From positions 1 to 64,000 of the forward strand of contig NZ_JANUCT010000004.1 of the NCBI RefSeq assembly GCF_024808875.1: DNA of 64,000 nucleotides, in the 5' to 3' direction. The notes under the pieces were generated by a model. The model saw only the letters and a program-made list of their open reading frames with translations, searched no databases and was not told the DNA's origin. Numbering within the stretch: the first letter of the stretch is position 1; each line of letters starts with the position of its first letter. Shown here piece by piece: positions 26,233-38,920 of the stretch. The position numbers and the translations under genes are program-made. Origin of the DNA: Methylohalomonas lacus (GTDB lineage Bacteria; Pseudomonadota; Gammaproteobacteria; Methylohalomonadales; Methylohalomonadaceae).

Positions 26233-26464
26233 TCGTTACGTTCCCCGGTGTGGTCGAGTGCCAGTCGATGAAAGTACTGTTCCGGAAGATGGCATTTCGT
26301 CACTAAAATGAAGGGCTGGAGATTGGGTTGAATGACAGGCGATCACTTTCAATTACTCTATCAATCCATCGGATGATAGCAAGGAAAACGCCATGCGAAC
26401 GCTCATCATCATCCCTTAGTGCCGGGCCGGGCTTGATGCAGCATGGTCCGGGATCCGAACGTTT

Positions 26465-27388
26465 CTAGAATATCGAGCTTTGCGTCTTTGTCGTCAGCAG
26501 TTCCAGCGCCTTCGTGCCGACCAGCGAGTTGCCTTTTTCACTGAGCCCCGGCGACCAGACGGTGACGATGTATTCGCCCGGCATGACGGCGACGATGCCG
26601 CCGCCGACACCGCTTTTCGCCGGCAGGCCGACGCGGTAGGCGTAGTCGCCGGCCTCGTCGTAGACGCCGCAGGTGAGCATGACCGAGTTGATTCGCTTCA
26701 CCTGGCGTTCGCTGGCGACGACCGCGCCGCTGGCGGAGGTGCCGGCCGCGGCGAGGTAGTGGAATGCCGTGGCCAGTTCCGCACAGCTCATCGACAGGGA
26801 ACACAGGCGGAAGTAGGCCTGCAGCACGCGTTCGACCGGGTTGTCGAGGTTGTCGTAGGTTTTCAATAGCCAGGCCGAGGCACGGTTGCGGTGGCCGGTT
26901 TCGTGTTCGGCCTCGGCGACGACCAGGTCGTAGTCGATGCTCGGTTCCATGGCGAGATCGCGCACGATGTCGAGGATCAGGTCCTCGCCGGTGTCGGTGT
27001 GATTGAGGATGATATCCATGACCACCAGCGCGCCGGCGTTGATCATCGGGTTGCGCGGAATGCCGTGTTCGTTTTCCAGCTGACCAAGCGAGTTGAATGC
27101 CGCGCCGGACGGTTCGCGGCCGACGCGTTTCCAGACGTCGTCACCTTCCAGCTGCATGGCGCGGGTAAGGTTGAACACCTTGGCGATGCTCTGGATGGAA
27201 AAGCGTTCGTGCGCCTCACCGACGCTGTAACTGTTGCCATCGATCGTGCGCAGGCTCATGCCGAAATGCTGCGGCGAACGACCGGCCAGCGGCGGGATGT
27301 AGTCGGCAACCTTGCCCTGGCCGATCAATGGCCGGACTTCGGCATGAATTTCCTCGAGCAGGGACTGGTAATCGATATTCGTCTTCAT
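26465..27388 (-). CDS. glsA: Glutaminase
   Basis: The enzyme hydrolyses glutamine to glutamate and ammonia. The 307-residue protein matches the serine-dependent beta-lactamase-fold glutaminases: the SxxK motif in FSIQSIAKVF near residue 65, AFNSLGQLENEHGIPRNPMINAGALV, and the C-terminal SGVGGGIVAVMPGEY. Length is normal. It is followed, 18 bases on, by the separate upstream gene marC on the same strand, so the two may share a transcript. Confidence 0.96.
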   Translation of the reverse strand: MKTNIDYQSLLEEIHAEVRPLIGQGKVADYIPPLAGRSPQHFGMSLRTIDGNSYSVGEAHERFSIQSIAKVFNLTRAMQLEGDDVWKRVGREPSGAAFNSLGQLENEHGIPRNPMINAGALVVMDIILNHTDTGEDLILDIVRDLAMEPSIDYDLVVAEAEHETGHRNRASAWLLKTYDNLDNPVERVLQAYFRLCSLSMSCAELATAFHYLAAAGTSASGAVVASERQVKRINSVMLTCGVYDEAGDYAYRVGLPAKSGVGGGIVAVMPGEYIVTVWSPGLSEKGNSLVGTKALELLTTKTQSSIF

Positions 27389-27406
27389 GATTGCAGGCTG
27401 TCGCGA

Positions 27407-28048
27407 TTACAGGCCGTGGTAGACACCCAGTACGCCGTTGATCACGAACTGCACGGCAATGACGCTGAGGATGATGCCGAACAGACGCGTGACGATCTCC
27501 TTGCCGGTTTCGCCAAGGTAGCGCACCAGGTATTTCGAATAGATCATGGCGAAATAGCAGGCTGCCGTGGATACGACGATGGCGAGAAATACCAGGCTGA
27601 TGTGCCAGATGGTGGGCGCTTCGCTGGTCAGGATCATGACCGTGGCGATTGCACCGGGACCACTGATGAATGGAATGGCCAGCGGAATGATCGAGATGTC
27701 ATTGGTGATCCGGCCGTCGATATGATCCTCGGTACTGGCCGTTTCGCTTTCGCCGTGTCCCTTGTGAATCATGCCCATGGCAATGCCGAACAGGATGATG
27801 CCGCCGGCGATGCGGAATGCCTCCAGGGTAATACCGAACAACTGGAAGATCAGGCCGCCGAGCAGGGCGAAGATGAACAAGATGCCGGTAGACACCGTGA
27901 CCGAGCGCAGGGCGACGGTGGCTCGCGTGGCTTCGCTGGCCTGCGGCAGCATCGACAGGAACGCGAACGCCGTGGTCAGCGGATTGACGATGACAAACAG
28001 CGCCGCCATCGTCACCAGCCAGTATTCAAAGAACGGACCGATCTGCAT
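27407..28048 (-). CDS. MarC-family inner-membrane protein
   Basis: I chose the ATG at 28048 (213 residues), which follows AGAGAGG; the open frame further upstream overlaps the divergent gene. Six hydrophobic segments are visible, with the MarC hallmarks VIVNPLTTAFAFLSMLP near residue 20 and IPLAIPFISGPGAIATVMIL near residue 120. The family was once tied to multiple antibiotic resistance, but its transport role is unproven. It precedes glsA. Confidence 0.88.
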   Translation of the reverse strand: MQIGPFFEYWLVTMAALFVIVNPLTTAFAFLSMLPQASEATRATVALRSVTVSTGILFIFALLGGLIFQLFGITLEAFRIAGGIILFGIAMGMIHKGHGESETASTEDHIDGRITNDISIIPLAIPFISGPGAIATVMILTSEAPTIWHISLVFLAIVVSTAACYFAMIYSKYLVRYLGETGKEIVTRLFGIILSVIAVQFVINGVLGVYHGL

Positions 28049-28217
28049 GATGTACCTCTCTGTGCCGTTAAGGCCGCAAACGTTTAAATCTACTGCAAAT
28101 ACCTTACCAGCCCGTGACCGGCGATAATACCAAAGCCTTATACGCCCCCGGTATTGCGCTGCCGTAATGCCTTGGGTCACTATAGGCCGTACGCATGATT
28201 GAAAGGCCCATCCCGCA

Positions 28218-29177
28218 TTGAAGTCGAAACCCGCCCAGCCCGACGTCCTGATCGTCGGCAAGGCCAATAATTACGGTCTCACCAAGGACACGCAGCTGCT
28301 CGAATACGCCCTGGCACAGACCGGTCTGATGACCGGCCGTGCGACGACGCGGCAACGCGGTTTGATTGAGGCGCTGCTGCGTCGCCGGCGTGCCCGTGTC
28401 GTGGTACATATCGAACGCATTCATCCGCGCTGGCTGCATGCCGGCGATCAGCACTGGCTCATTCCCAACCAGGAGCGGTTTCCGCGCCGGCACCTGGGAC
28501 GGCTTGCCGGCATCGATCGCGTGCTGGCGAAGACCCGGCATGCCGAAGAAATTTTTCAGCAGGCCGGTGCACGCGCGGTGTCCTACCTGGGATTTACCTC
28601 CGAGGACTGCCGTGACGTCAGCGTCGAAAAGGACTGGCAGCGCTTCTTTCACATGGCCGGTGCCAACACGCTCAAGGGTACCGAGGATCTGATCGATCTC
28701 TGGGGCGCGCATCCCGAGTGGCCCGAACTGCTGCTGTTGCAGAAGGCCGATCGCGCGCCGAAGGTGCTGCCAGCGAACGTGCGCCTGGAGGGCGGTTATC
28801 TCAGTGGCCAGGCACTGCGTTACCTGCAGAACGGTTACGGCATCCACCTGTGTCCGTCGCGTTCGGAAGGCTGGGGCCATCATATCCTTGAAGCTATGTC
28901 GACGGGCGCGCTGGTGCTAACCACCGATGCACCGCCGATGAACGAACTGGTGACCGCCGACGCCGGCGTGCGGGTCGGCTGGGCGCGTTCGCAGCCGCGA
29001 CATCTCGGCCACCAGTATTTTGTCGATCGTTCGGCGCTGGAAGCGGCGATCGAAAACCTGATTGCCATATCGGATGCGGACAAGGCCGCATTGGGATCGG
29101 CGGCACGGGCGCGCTACGAGGCGATCGACCAGGCTTTTCATGAGCGGGTGCAGGCGATCTTTGCCGAGCTGAACTGA
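28218..29177 (+). CDS. Glycosyltransferase, GT4-like
   Basis: The 319-residue protein begins at a TTG with GAAAGG upstream; the only nearby ATG (28195) is out of frame and stops after eight codons. It has the two-domain GT-B pattern: DVLIVGKANNYGLTKDTQLLEYAL at the start, and later the sugar-nucleotide region IHLCPSRSEGWGHHILEAMSTGALVLTTDAPPMNELV with the conserved E-x7-E pattern. It sits at the edge of the LPS group with the heptosyltransferase and kdkA and could add a core sugar; donor and acceptor are unknown. Confidence 0.82.
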   Translation: MKSKPAQPDVLIVGKANNYGLTKDTQLLEYALAQTGLMTGRATTRQRGLIEALLRRRRARVVVHIERIHPRWLHAGDQHWLIPNQERFPRRHLGRLAGIDRVLAKTRHAEEIFQQAGARAVSYLGFTSEDCRDVSVEKDWQRFFHMAGANTLKGTEDLIDLWGAHPEWPELLLLQKADRAPKVLPANVRLEGGYLSGQALRYLQNGYGIHLCPSRSEGWGHHILEAMSTGALVLTTDAPPMNELVTADAGVRVGWARSQPRHLGHQYFVDRSALEAAIENLIAISDADKAALGSAARARYEAIDQAFHERVQAIFAELN

Positions 29178-29186
29178 AGTGGCGAC

Positions 29187-29224
29187 AAAAAAAGACGGCC
29201 AGCATCCGGGGATGCGTGGCCGTC
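29187..29224 (-). terminator. Rho-independent terminator for the LPS genes at 29431-30898
   Basis: Read on the minus strand, GACGGCCACGCATCC folds back on GGATGCTGGCCGTC and is followed by a run of seven T. It lies about 210 bases past the DUF6165 stop and only ten bases past the end of the convergent glycosyltransferase gene. On the plus strand there is no T run, so it serves mainly the minus-strand genes. Confidence 0.85.
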
Positions 29225-29430
29225 GGTACAGCAGGGTGCTCTTTGTGAGTACCAGGGGATTAAATCGAACTACATCGCCAGCCGGCGAATCAGTTCATGC
29301 GTGCAGTGTCCGCCTGTCTCTGGCTCAAGTCTAATTGAAGATTTCTTTCATTTGGATAGGCCAGGACTATCGGATCTGCCATGAACACATCCTGGTCATG
29401 CGGGCTGAAGAGAGGTCAGGCGGGCGCCGT

Positions 29431-29826
29431 TCAGTGGCTGTAGTCCTGGTAGGACTTTTCCTCGATCAGTTTCGAGCCGAGCAGTTCGTTGATCTCGCGC
29501 TTGACCCGGGCGCGCTTGTCATTGGTGAAATAGACCGAGCGCGCCAGTTCGATGAATTCGGCGTCGAAGGCAGCGGCGGCTTCTTTGAGGCGGATATTGT
29601 CCTCAATGTCCCAGAGGGCTTCGTTGATCGACTTCAGGCTTTGCGTCTGCGCCTCGATATCGGCGCCGGCGAAGGCGGACGCCTGCCAGGTTTCGCGCAG
29701 CAGACCGAGTTCATGCGCAACGTTGCGCAGCTTGTCGGCGTCGGTGATGCGTTCGGACTTGATCTGCAGGATCGTGATCTTGTCGACCAGTTCGCCCGGT
29801 GAGATGGGCACCATGATTTCAGCCAT
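29431..29826 (-). CDS. DUF6165 protein linked to LPS genes
   Basis: I start at the ATG giving MAEIMVPISPGELVDKITILQIK (131 residues), which overlaps the end of the heptosyltransferase gene by eight bases and so implies translational coupling. The remainder is largely helical and charged, with a KLRNVAHELGLLRETW segment and a C-terminal EEKSYQDYSH. The family is found next to GT9 glycosyltransferases in LPS loci, but the function is unknown. Confidence 0.8.
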   Translation of the reverse strand: MAEIMVPISPGELVDKITILQIKSERITDADKLRNVAHELGLLRETWQASAFAGADIEAQTQSLKSINEALWDIEDNIRLKEAAAAFDAEFIELARSVYFTNDKRARVKREINELLGSKLIEEKSYQDYSH

Positions 29827-30898
29827 TAGTCGTGTTTTCTCCATGCTGCATGAATTCGTCGAGTTTGCCGGTGACATCGGCCACCGTGATGAGATCCATC
29901 ACGCCCGGGTATTCGATTTTCGTGCCCCATTTGATGTCGCGGTCCGGTTGGCCGAGGTATTTTAAGGCCGCGTCGTCGTATTTATCCACACACCAGCGCA
30001 GGCTGTTGTAGGGACCGGAGCGGCGCGGGTTGCTGGCGGCGTACAGGCCGAGAACCGGCGTGCCGGTGCAGGCGGCGATGTGCGCGGGGCCGGAATCGGG
30101 ACTCAGCAACAGCGTTGCGCGTGCGAGCAGGCCAAGAAATTCCTGCAGGGTGTCCTGGCCGACGAGGTTGATGAGCGGTTGCCCGGCGCGTTGCATAATA
30201 TCAGTGGCCATGGCCTTTTCCGTTTCGGAAGGACCGCCGCAGAGCGCCACCTGGAAACCGTAGCGCGTGATCGCGTAATCGGCGACGGCGGCATATGACG
30301 GTGCGTCCCAATTGCGCCGCGCATGACTGGAGCAGGGACTGATGAGCAGCAGCGGCGCCGGTTCCGGCACGTGGCGCTCGGCGAATTCGCGTGCGGCGGC
30401 CGTAATCGGCAGCTGCCAGCTTTTTTCGGCAGCGTGCAGGCCCGCCTGGCGCAGGAAGCCGAAAAAGCTGTCGACAACATGCTCGCGCTCACTGGCGGCG
30501 ATGCGTTCGTCGACGAACAGGCCGTGCAGATCCTTGGATCGTGCCCGGTCATAACCGGTCTTGACCCGCGCCGGCACGCACAGACTGGCGAGGTTGGCGC
30601 GCAGGGCGACCTGCATCACCAGCAGCCGATCGAAACGGCGGTTTTTCAGCGTGCGGTAGAGTTTCAGGTATTCACGCCAGCCGTTCTTTTTATCAAAGAC
30701 GATGAACTCGACATCAGGCAGGTTGGCAACCAGTTTGTGTTCCAGTTTGCCGATGACCCAGGTGATCTTTGTTTCCGGCCAGTGATGCCGTAGAGTATGC
30801 ACGATCGGCAGCACATGGGTGATGTCACCCAAAGCAGACAAACGCAGTAGACAGATGGAATTGGGCGGCGCGGGCTGGCCCGCAGAGTCTGATGACAT
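29819..30898 (-). CDS. GT9 glycosyltransferase, heptosyltransferase-like
   Basis: From the ATG at 30898 (359 residues) the protein opens with ICLLRLSALGDITHVLPIVHTL, the N-terminal glycine-rich strand of the GT9 heptosyltransferases. The C-terminal donor site shows ISPCSSHARRNW and LLLSPDSGPAHIAACTGTPVLGLYA. It should transfer heptose or a related sugar to the LPS core on the cytoplasmic side. No alternative start lies between this ATG and the first conserved strand. Its start codon overlaps the start codon of divergent kdkA. Confidence 0.87.
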   Translation of the reverse strand: MSSDSAGQPAPPNSICLLRLSALGDITHVLPIVHTLRHHWPETKITWVIGKLEHKLVANLPDVEFIVFDKKNGWREYLKLYRTLKNRRFDRLLVMQVALRANLASLCVPARVKTGYDRARSKDLHGLFVDERIAASEREHVVDSFFGFLRQAGLHAAEKSWQLPITAAAREFAERHVPEPAPLLLISPCSSHARRNWDAPSYAAVADYAITRYGFQVALCGGPSETEKAMATDIMQRAGQPLINLVGQDTLQEFLGLLARATLLLSPDSGPAHIAACTGTPVLGLYAASNPRRSGPYNSLRWCVDKYDDAALKYLGQPDRDIKWGTKIEYPGVMDLITVADVTGKLDEFMQHGENTTNG

Positions 30899-31613
30899 GA
30901 ATCCGACAGAGCTTGAGATCGACAGGGACTGCATTTTATATGACGCGGACCTGTTAGACATAGCCGACGCCCCGATTTTTGATCCCGATGCCCTCCAGAC
31001 GGCGGCGTTGCTGACCGGCCAGGCAACCGGACGTGGCAACAGTTTCTTTTTTCAATTCAGCGGCTTGAACCTGGTGCTGCGACACTACCGGCGTGGTGGC
31101 CTGGTGGCGAAGTTGCTCGGGGACCGTTATCTCTACAGCGGACTGGCGGCCAGCCGCGCCTGGCGCGAGTTCACACTGCTGGCCAGGCTGCAGCAGCTCG
31201 GCCTGGCGGTACCACAACCGGTGGCGGTGCGGGTGCGCCGCCATGGTGTGTTCTACCGCGCGGATATTGTTACCCGGCAGATTGAATCCAGCCGCACGTT
31301 GACACAGTGCCTGACACAGACCGCGCTGGCGGCAAACGACTGGGCCGGGATAGGGCGCACCTTGCGGCAGTTTCATGATTGCGGTGTCTATCATGCCGAC
31401 CTGAATGCGCATAACATTCTGCTGAACGCCGCCGGTCGGGTTTACCTGATCGATTTCGATCGCGGCCGGTTGCGCGATCCGCGCAAGTCGGGCTGGCAGC
31501 AGCGCAATCTGCAGCGCCTGCGGCGTTCGCTGGACAAGCTGGTCGCCGCGCGGCCGGGCTTCCAGTTCGACAGCAACGACTGGTCCCGTCTGCTCGCGGG
31601 TTACCGGGCATGA
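30897..31613 (+). CDS. kdkA: 3-deoxy-D-manno-octulosonic acid (Kdo) kinase
   Basis: KdkA phosphorylates Kdo of the LPS inner core. The 238-residue protein shows the family signature GRGNSFFFQFSGLNLVLRHYRRGGLVAKLLGDRYLY, the segment SRAWREFTLLARLQQLGLAVPQPVA, and the kinase catalytic loop YHADLNAHNILL followed by the metal-binding YLIDFDRGR. It is divergent from the heptosyltransferase with overlapping start codons, and is followed by a hairpin terminator. Confidence 0.93.
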   Translation: MNPTELEIDRDCILYDADLLDIADAPIFDPDALQTAALLTGQATGRGNSFFFQFSGLNLVLRHYRRGGLVAKLLGDRYLYSGLAASRAWREFTLLARLQQLGLAVPQPVAVRVRRHGVFYRADIVTRQIESSRTLTQCLTQTALAANDWAGIGRTLRQFHDCGVYHADLNAHNILLNAAGRVYLIDFDRGRLRDPRKSGWQQRNLQRLRRSLDKLVAARPGFQFDSNDWSRLLAGYRA

Positions 31614-31617
31614 GTTG

Positions 31618-31645
31618 ACAGGCCGGCGATCCGGCCTGTTTCATT
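31618..31645 (+). terminator. Terminator hairpin after kdkA
   Basis: ACAGGCCGG and CCGGCCTGT form a 9-bp perfect stem with a CGAT tetraloop, starting four bases after the kdkA stop and followed by TTCATT. The T tract is poor, so termination may be partial. Confidence 0.6.
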
Positions 31646-31674
31646 AACAATCACGTACTCAGGAGATCACTGGT

Positions 31675-33138
31675 TTGTTGCGTCCTGCGACCAAGGTATA
31701 TCGCTTCGGTTTTGTTCTGCTGTTCATGGCGGTGTTTTTCACACTGCCGGCGCAGGCCGCCACCGGCCTCAATGCCATGCGCGCCCTGGCGGCCGAGGGC
31801 TACGATGTGGCCGGCCTGGTGGTGAACCTGTCGTCCGGTGAACGCGTTGCCGAGTACAATGCCGACCAATTGCTGAGTCCGGCCTCGGTCACCAAACTCT
31901 ATACCGCGGCCAAGGCGCTGGAAGTCTGGGGCGCCGATTACCGCTTCGAGACCGACGTGCTGGTCCAGGGGCAACGGCGTGGCCCGACGATCGATGGCAA
32001 CCTGGTGTTGCGCGGCGGCGGCGACCCGTCGTTTACCAACTCGGGATTGTGGCGGCTGGCGCTGGATGTGGCACAAAGCGGAATCCAGGAAGTCAGTGGT
32101 GACCTGATCGTCGATGAATCGCGCTTCGGCCGCGTCACCTGTGTGACCCATGACCGCTGCAAGGCGGAAAAGAAGAGCTGGCATTCCTACGACTCGCTGT
32201 TGTCATCGACCGCGGTCAATCACGGCAACATTGCCGTGGTCGTGTCACCGGGCGAAAGTATCGGGGCGCCGGCACACATCAGCATCGATCCGTATCCGTT
32301 GCCCACCATGGATGTGCGTGGTTCTATCAATACGGTCAAGGGTTATGGCGCCCAGTTCAGTGTCTCGCGTTTTACTGAAAACGGCAGTGACTGGCTCAAG
32401 GTCAGCGGCACGATCGGGGTGAAAGCCGGCACACACCGGGTCTATCGCTCGGTGGGCCAGCCGGCGCGCTATACCGGCAACCTGTTCCGCGAGTTTCTGC
32501 AGGCCGCCGGGGTCAAGGTCGGCGGCAAGGTGGAAGTCAGCCTTCTGCCGGAAACCGGCGACCGCCTGAGCAGTTACCAGGGCGAGCCGCTTAACCAGAT
32601 CCTCGGCGACATGCTGTACTACAGTAATAACCTGATCGCCGACGTCCTCACCCTGAATATTCGCGCCGAGCGGAATCCGCTGGCGCCGGTAAACCTGACC
32701 ATCGCCGGCGGTGAGCTGCAGAGCTATGCCCGGGAGCGTACCCGCGCCTCCGCCTTTGCCAACAGCAGTGATGCGATACTGCATGATGGCAGTGGCCTCA
32801 ATCCGGACAACCGGTTGGCGCCGGTCGACCTGGTGGCGTTGCTGGATGGCGTCTATCAGCGAACACGCGATTTTCCCTACCTGCTCGGCGCGCTGCGGGT
32901 ACCGGCGCAGAGTCCCTCGCGCGGGCTGTCCGGCAGCAACGAAATATGGGATCGCCTGTCGGTCAAGACCGGCGGTCTCAGTGAGCCGGTTTCCGTGCAC
33001 ACGCTGGCCGGCTACCTGCGTTTCAAGAACGGTGACTGGGGCGCGTTTGCAATGATGGTTAACGGCACCCGGGCCAATCGCTGGATCCCCCGGGTCAAGG
33101 CCTTCGAGGCGATGCGCAAGGATCTGGAAAAGCTCTAG
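31675..33138 (+). CDS. dacB: D-alanyl-D-alanine carboxypeptidase/endopeptidase PBP4
   Basis: The 487-residue protein starts at a TTG placed nine bases after AGGAG; a later ATG would cut the signal peptide (FGFVLLFMAVFFTLPAQA). The three penicillin-binding motifs are SVTK in LSPASVTKLYT, SNN in YYSNNL, and KTG in SVKTGGL. The large insert between the first two motifs is typical of DacB. It trims peptidoglycan peptides in the periplasm. Confidence 0.93.
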   Translation: MLRPATKVYRFGFVLLFMAVFFTLPAQAATGLNAMRALAAEGYDVAGLVVNLSSGERVAEYNADQLLSPASVTKLYTAAKALEVWGADYRFETDVLVQGQRRGPTIDGNLVLRGGGDPSFTNSGLWRLALDVAQSGIQEVSGDLIVDESRFGRVTCVTHDRCKAEKKSWHSYDSLLSSTAVNHGNIAVVVSPGESIGAPAHISIDPYPLPTMDVRGSINTVKGYGAQFSVSRFTENGSDWLKVSGTIGVKAGTHRVYRSVGQPARYTGNLFREFLQAAGVKVGGKVEVSLLPETGDRLSSYQGEPLNQILGDMLYYSNNLIADVLTLNIRAERNPLAPVNLTIAGGELQSYARERTRASAFANSSDAILHDGSGLNPDNRLAPVDLVALLDGVYQRTRDFPYLLGALRVPAQSPSRGLSGSNEIWDRLSVKTGGLSEPVSVHTLAGYLRFKNGDWGAFAMMVNGTRANRWIPRVKAFEAMRKDLEKL

Positions 33139-33218
33139 CATCCCGGGCGGTACGCGTTATCAATTTTCCATCACGGCTTTTACCGGCGGATCCCTATCTG
33201 CGTGGCTGTTGCTACGCG

Positions 33219-34070
33219 TTGCTGGCGACGGCGATCTGGTCCGGTTTTATCATTGTCTCGCGTGCCGGTGGCACCAGCGTGCTGACGCCGTTCGATACTG
33301 CGGCGCTGCGCTTCGGTACCGCGCTGCTGATCCTGTTGCCGATCTGGTGGCGGCAACGGCGTCCCCGGCAGCTGTTCAGCCGGCCGGTGTTACTGTTTGC
33401 CGTTTTCGGCGGTGTCGCTTACGCGCTGCTGGTCTATGGCGCCTTCAAGTATGCACCGGCGACCCATGCGGCCATTCTGCTGCCCGGGGTGATGCCGTTT
33501 ACCATTGCCTTTTTTGCCTGGTGGCTGCTAGGTGAGCGCCTGAACCGGGCGCGCCAGACCGGCCTGCTGTTTATTGCCATCGGCACGGCCTGTCTGGGCT
33601 GGGACACGTTTCGCCATGATCAGATCGCCTGGCTGGGTGATGTGCTGTTTCTCGCCGCTGCCCTGTGCTGGGGCTATTACACGATATTGATACGCTGCCA
33701 GCCGATAACCCCGTGGGAAGCCACGGTCGGGGGTGCGATCGTGGCCGCAGTTTTATATTTGCCGGTTTACCTGCTGTTTCTGCCCAAGGCGATCAGCGCG
33801 GCGCCGTGGCACGTGTTGCTGCTGCAGTCGGCCTACCAGGGTGTGCTGGCGATCATCATCGCCATGCTGCTGTACATGCGTGCGGTGACGTTGATTGGCC
33901 CGAGTGGTATGGGCGCGTTCATGGCGCTGGTGCCGGCTATTGCCGGGTTTGCCGCGGTGCCGCTGCTGGGCGAGAGCGTGTCGCTGCCGCTGGCGATCGG
34001 TTTGCTGCTGGTCAGTGCCGGCGCCTATTTCGGTACCCGCAACCAGCGCGCCGCTGTCATTCCGGACTAG
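33219..34070 (+). CDS. EamA/DMT-family transporter
   Basis: The protein has about ten hydrophobic segments with two EamA repeats: ATAIWSGFIIVSRAGG opens the first, IAWLGDVLFLAAALCWGYYTI the second, and YMRAVTLIGPSGMGAFMALVPAIAGF is a typical late segment. The start is uncertain. The first recognised start is this TTG, which has no ribosome site, while the same frame continues upstream to about 33150 with a plausible N-terminus (ADPYLRGCCYALLA) but no ATG, GTG or TTG. The substrate is unknown; family members export amino acids and other small metabolites. Confidence 0.82.
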   Translation: MLATAIWSGFIIVSRAGGTSVLTPFDTAALRFGTALLILLPIWWRQRRPRQLFSRPVLLFAVFGGVAYALLVYGAFKYAPATHAAILLPGVMPFTIAFFAWWLLGERLNRARQTGLLFIAIGTACLGWDTFRHDQIAWLGDVLFLAAALCWGYYTILIRCQPITPWEATVGGAIVAAVLYLPVYLLFLPKAISAAPWHVLLLQSAYQGVLAIIIAMLLYMRAVTLIGPSGMGAFMALVPAIAGFAAVPLLGESVSLPLAIGLLLVSAGAYFGTRNQRAAVIPD

Positions 34071-34085
34071 TGCATCACGGGCCGC

Positions 34086-34328
34086 TCAGACGAGCAGCGT
34101 CAGCACCAGCCAGGGCACCAGGTTGAAGACCAGCACGAGCAGCTTGTAGCCGGCCATGGCGGCGTAATGGATCGTGTCGAAGCCGGCCTGTTCCAGGTTG
34201 AACCAGCGCGTATGCAGCGCGTAGATGAAGTCACGATTGAAGCTGAACAGCGCGAACCAGAGCAGCAGTACGGCGTAGTTGATCAGTGCGGACCAGCCCA
34301 GCAGGGCGGTCAGGGTGGTTTCAGTCAT
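34086..34328 (-). CDS. Small DUF6868-like membrane protein
   Basis: The 80-residue product has two hydrophobic segments (LINYAVLLLWFALFSF and YKLLVLVFNLVPWLVLTLLV) separated by a polar region with LHTRWFNLEQAGFDTIHYAAMAGYK. Length and pattern match the DUF6868 family of unknown function. It lies just downstream of the metH terminator on the same strand and is probably transcribed separately, with GGAGGC before the ATG. Confidence 0.7.
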   Translation of the reverse strand: MTETTLTALLGWSALINYAVLLLWFALFSFNRDFIYALHTRWFNLEQAGFDTIHYAAMAGYKLLVLVFNLVPWLVLTLLV

Positions 34329-34354
34329 GAGTCTTGCCTCCTTGGCTTTAGGTA

Positions 34355-34382
34355 TAAAAAAAGCCCGGCATAAGCCGGGCTT
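34355..34382 (-). terminator. Rho-independent terminator of metH
   Basis: On the minus strand AAGCCCGGC, loop TTAT and GCCGGGC form a stem followed by seven T. It lies about 30 bases past the metH stop. Confidence 0.9.
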
Positions 34383-34414
34383 CAGTGGTTAAGTATAGGC
34401 TATTTGATCGCCTG

Positions 34415-38176
<3,762 letters not shown>

Positions 38177-38509
38177 AACGTTGTTTTATGCAGCCTGCGC
38201 TTGCGCGCGCTTGAATTGTCGTGGATTGACAAGCTTCTGTTGTATTGCAGGGTTTTGCGAAGCAATCGAAGCTTGTGCTCGAATTTCGTTGGCGCCCAGT
38301 ATAACGTGAACGTCGGTAAATTTACAGTTCCGGGTTGCTAACTAATTGATAACACTGATTTGAAAGCCAAAATGAGGTTCCCCGCCGCCAGTTTGGCGAG
38401 ATTAAGGTTTCTTTTCAAAAATGGCCGATAGTCCCGGAAAAAATGGCGGATTCGGCTAAAAACACAGGTTATTTGAATCGTTTTAATGCTGGCCATGAAT
38501 TTTGTTAAT
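38177..38509. other. Divergent promoter region between metH and the cobalamin operon
   Basis: No gene is visible here. The left part must hold the metH promoter; I find no convincing hexamers and no good MetR box. The centre holds two similar purine-rich pieces around GGCCGATAG and GGCGGATTCGG. The right end runs into the promoter of the riboswitch leader. Confidence 0.4.
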
Positions 38510-38539
38510 TTGACAGCCAGACAGTTAAATCCGTAATCT
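38510..38539 (+). promoter_or_regulatory. Promoter of the cobalamin operon leader
   Basis: A consensus -35 TTGACA (38510-38515) is separated by 18 bases from TAATCT (38534-38539). The predicted transcription start falls close to 38546, just before the first conserved element of riboswitch 1. Confidence 0.65.
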
Positions 38540-38548
38540 TGAAAAAGC

Positions 38549-38750
38549 TACAGGTGTTTTGGCTGTTTCCAGCAGCTGAAATGAAACGGGAAGCCGGTAC
38601 GCATTCGATGCCAGTCCGGCGCTGCCCCCGCAACGGTAGATGGTTGCGGTGAATTGTTTGCCACTGTCGACATTGTCGACGGGAAGGCGATTCGCTGCCG
38701 GTACCTGAAAATGGTACCAGACCATGAGCCCGGAGACCGGCCTGTCGCAA
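38549..38750 (+). promoter_or_regulatory. Cobalamin riboswitch 1
   Basis: The conserved core is complete and in order: CAGGTG at the 5' side, AAACGGGAA, a stem around GCCGG...CCGGC, GCTGCCCCCGCAACGGTA, the GCCACTG and GGGAAGGC blocks, and the B12 box GAGCCCGGAGACCGGCCTG near the 3' end (38726-38744). Adenosyl- or other cobalamin binding represses expression downstream. No run of T follows, so it may act on translation or on a Rho site rather than an intrinsic terminator. A second full copy follows 170 bases later. Confidence 0.93.
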
Positions 38751-38920
38751 GCAACAAGCGCATCGCGGAGGGCGGTGGCGGTTCAGGCTATCCTGCCAGC
38801 ATGTGTAACTGCACGTGTGTTCCCGCCTCGTTTTTGCATGACACTTCCGCCAATGTGGCTTTTGTCGTTTTTACAGGGCTGTTACCTGTACGGACGATAA
38901 CAATAATTCAAGCGTTTTAG
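38751..38920 (+). other. Spacer between the two riboswitches with a short Cys-rich ORF
   Basis: The 170-base spacer holds an ATG at 38801 opening a 39-codon frame, MCNCTCVPASFLHD, with a hydrophobic middle (ANVAFVVFTGLLPV) and a TAG at 38918. GGAGGG lies about 34 bases before the ATG, too far for a normal ribosome site. I do not recognise the peptide. It may be chance, a leader peptide, or the remnant of a gene once controlled by riboswitch 1. Confidence 0.3.

Noticed and set aside
28104-28883. 259-codon minus-strand frame over the GT4-like gene
   Set aside because: The opposite strand encodes a convincing glycosyltransferase. This frame has no known motifs and would overlap the marC promoter region.
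38654-38920. 88-codon frame starting inside riboswitch 1
   Set aside because: Its first 50 codons are riboswitch core. Only the part from 38801 is worth noting as a spacer peptide.
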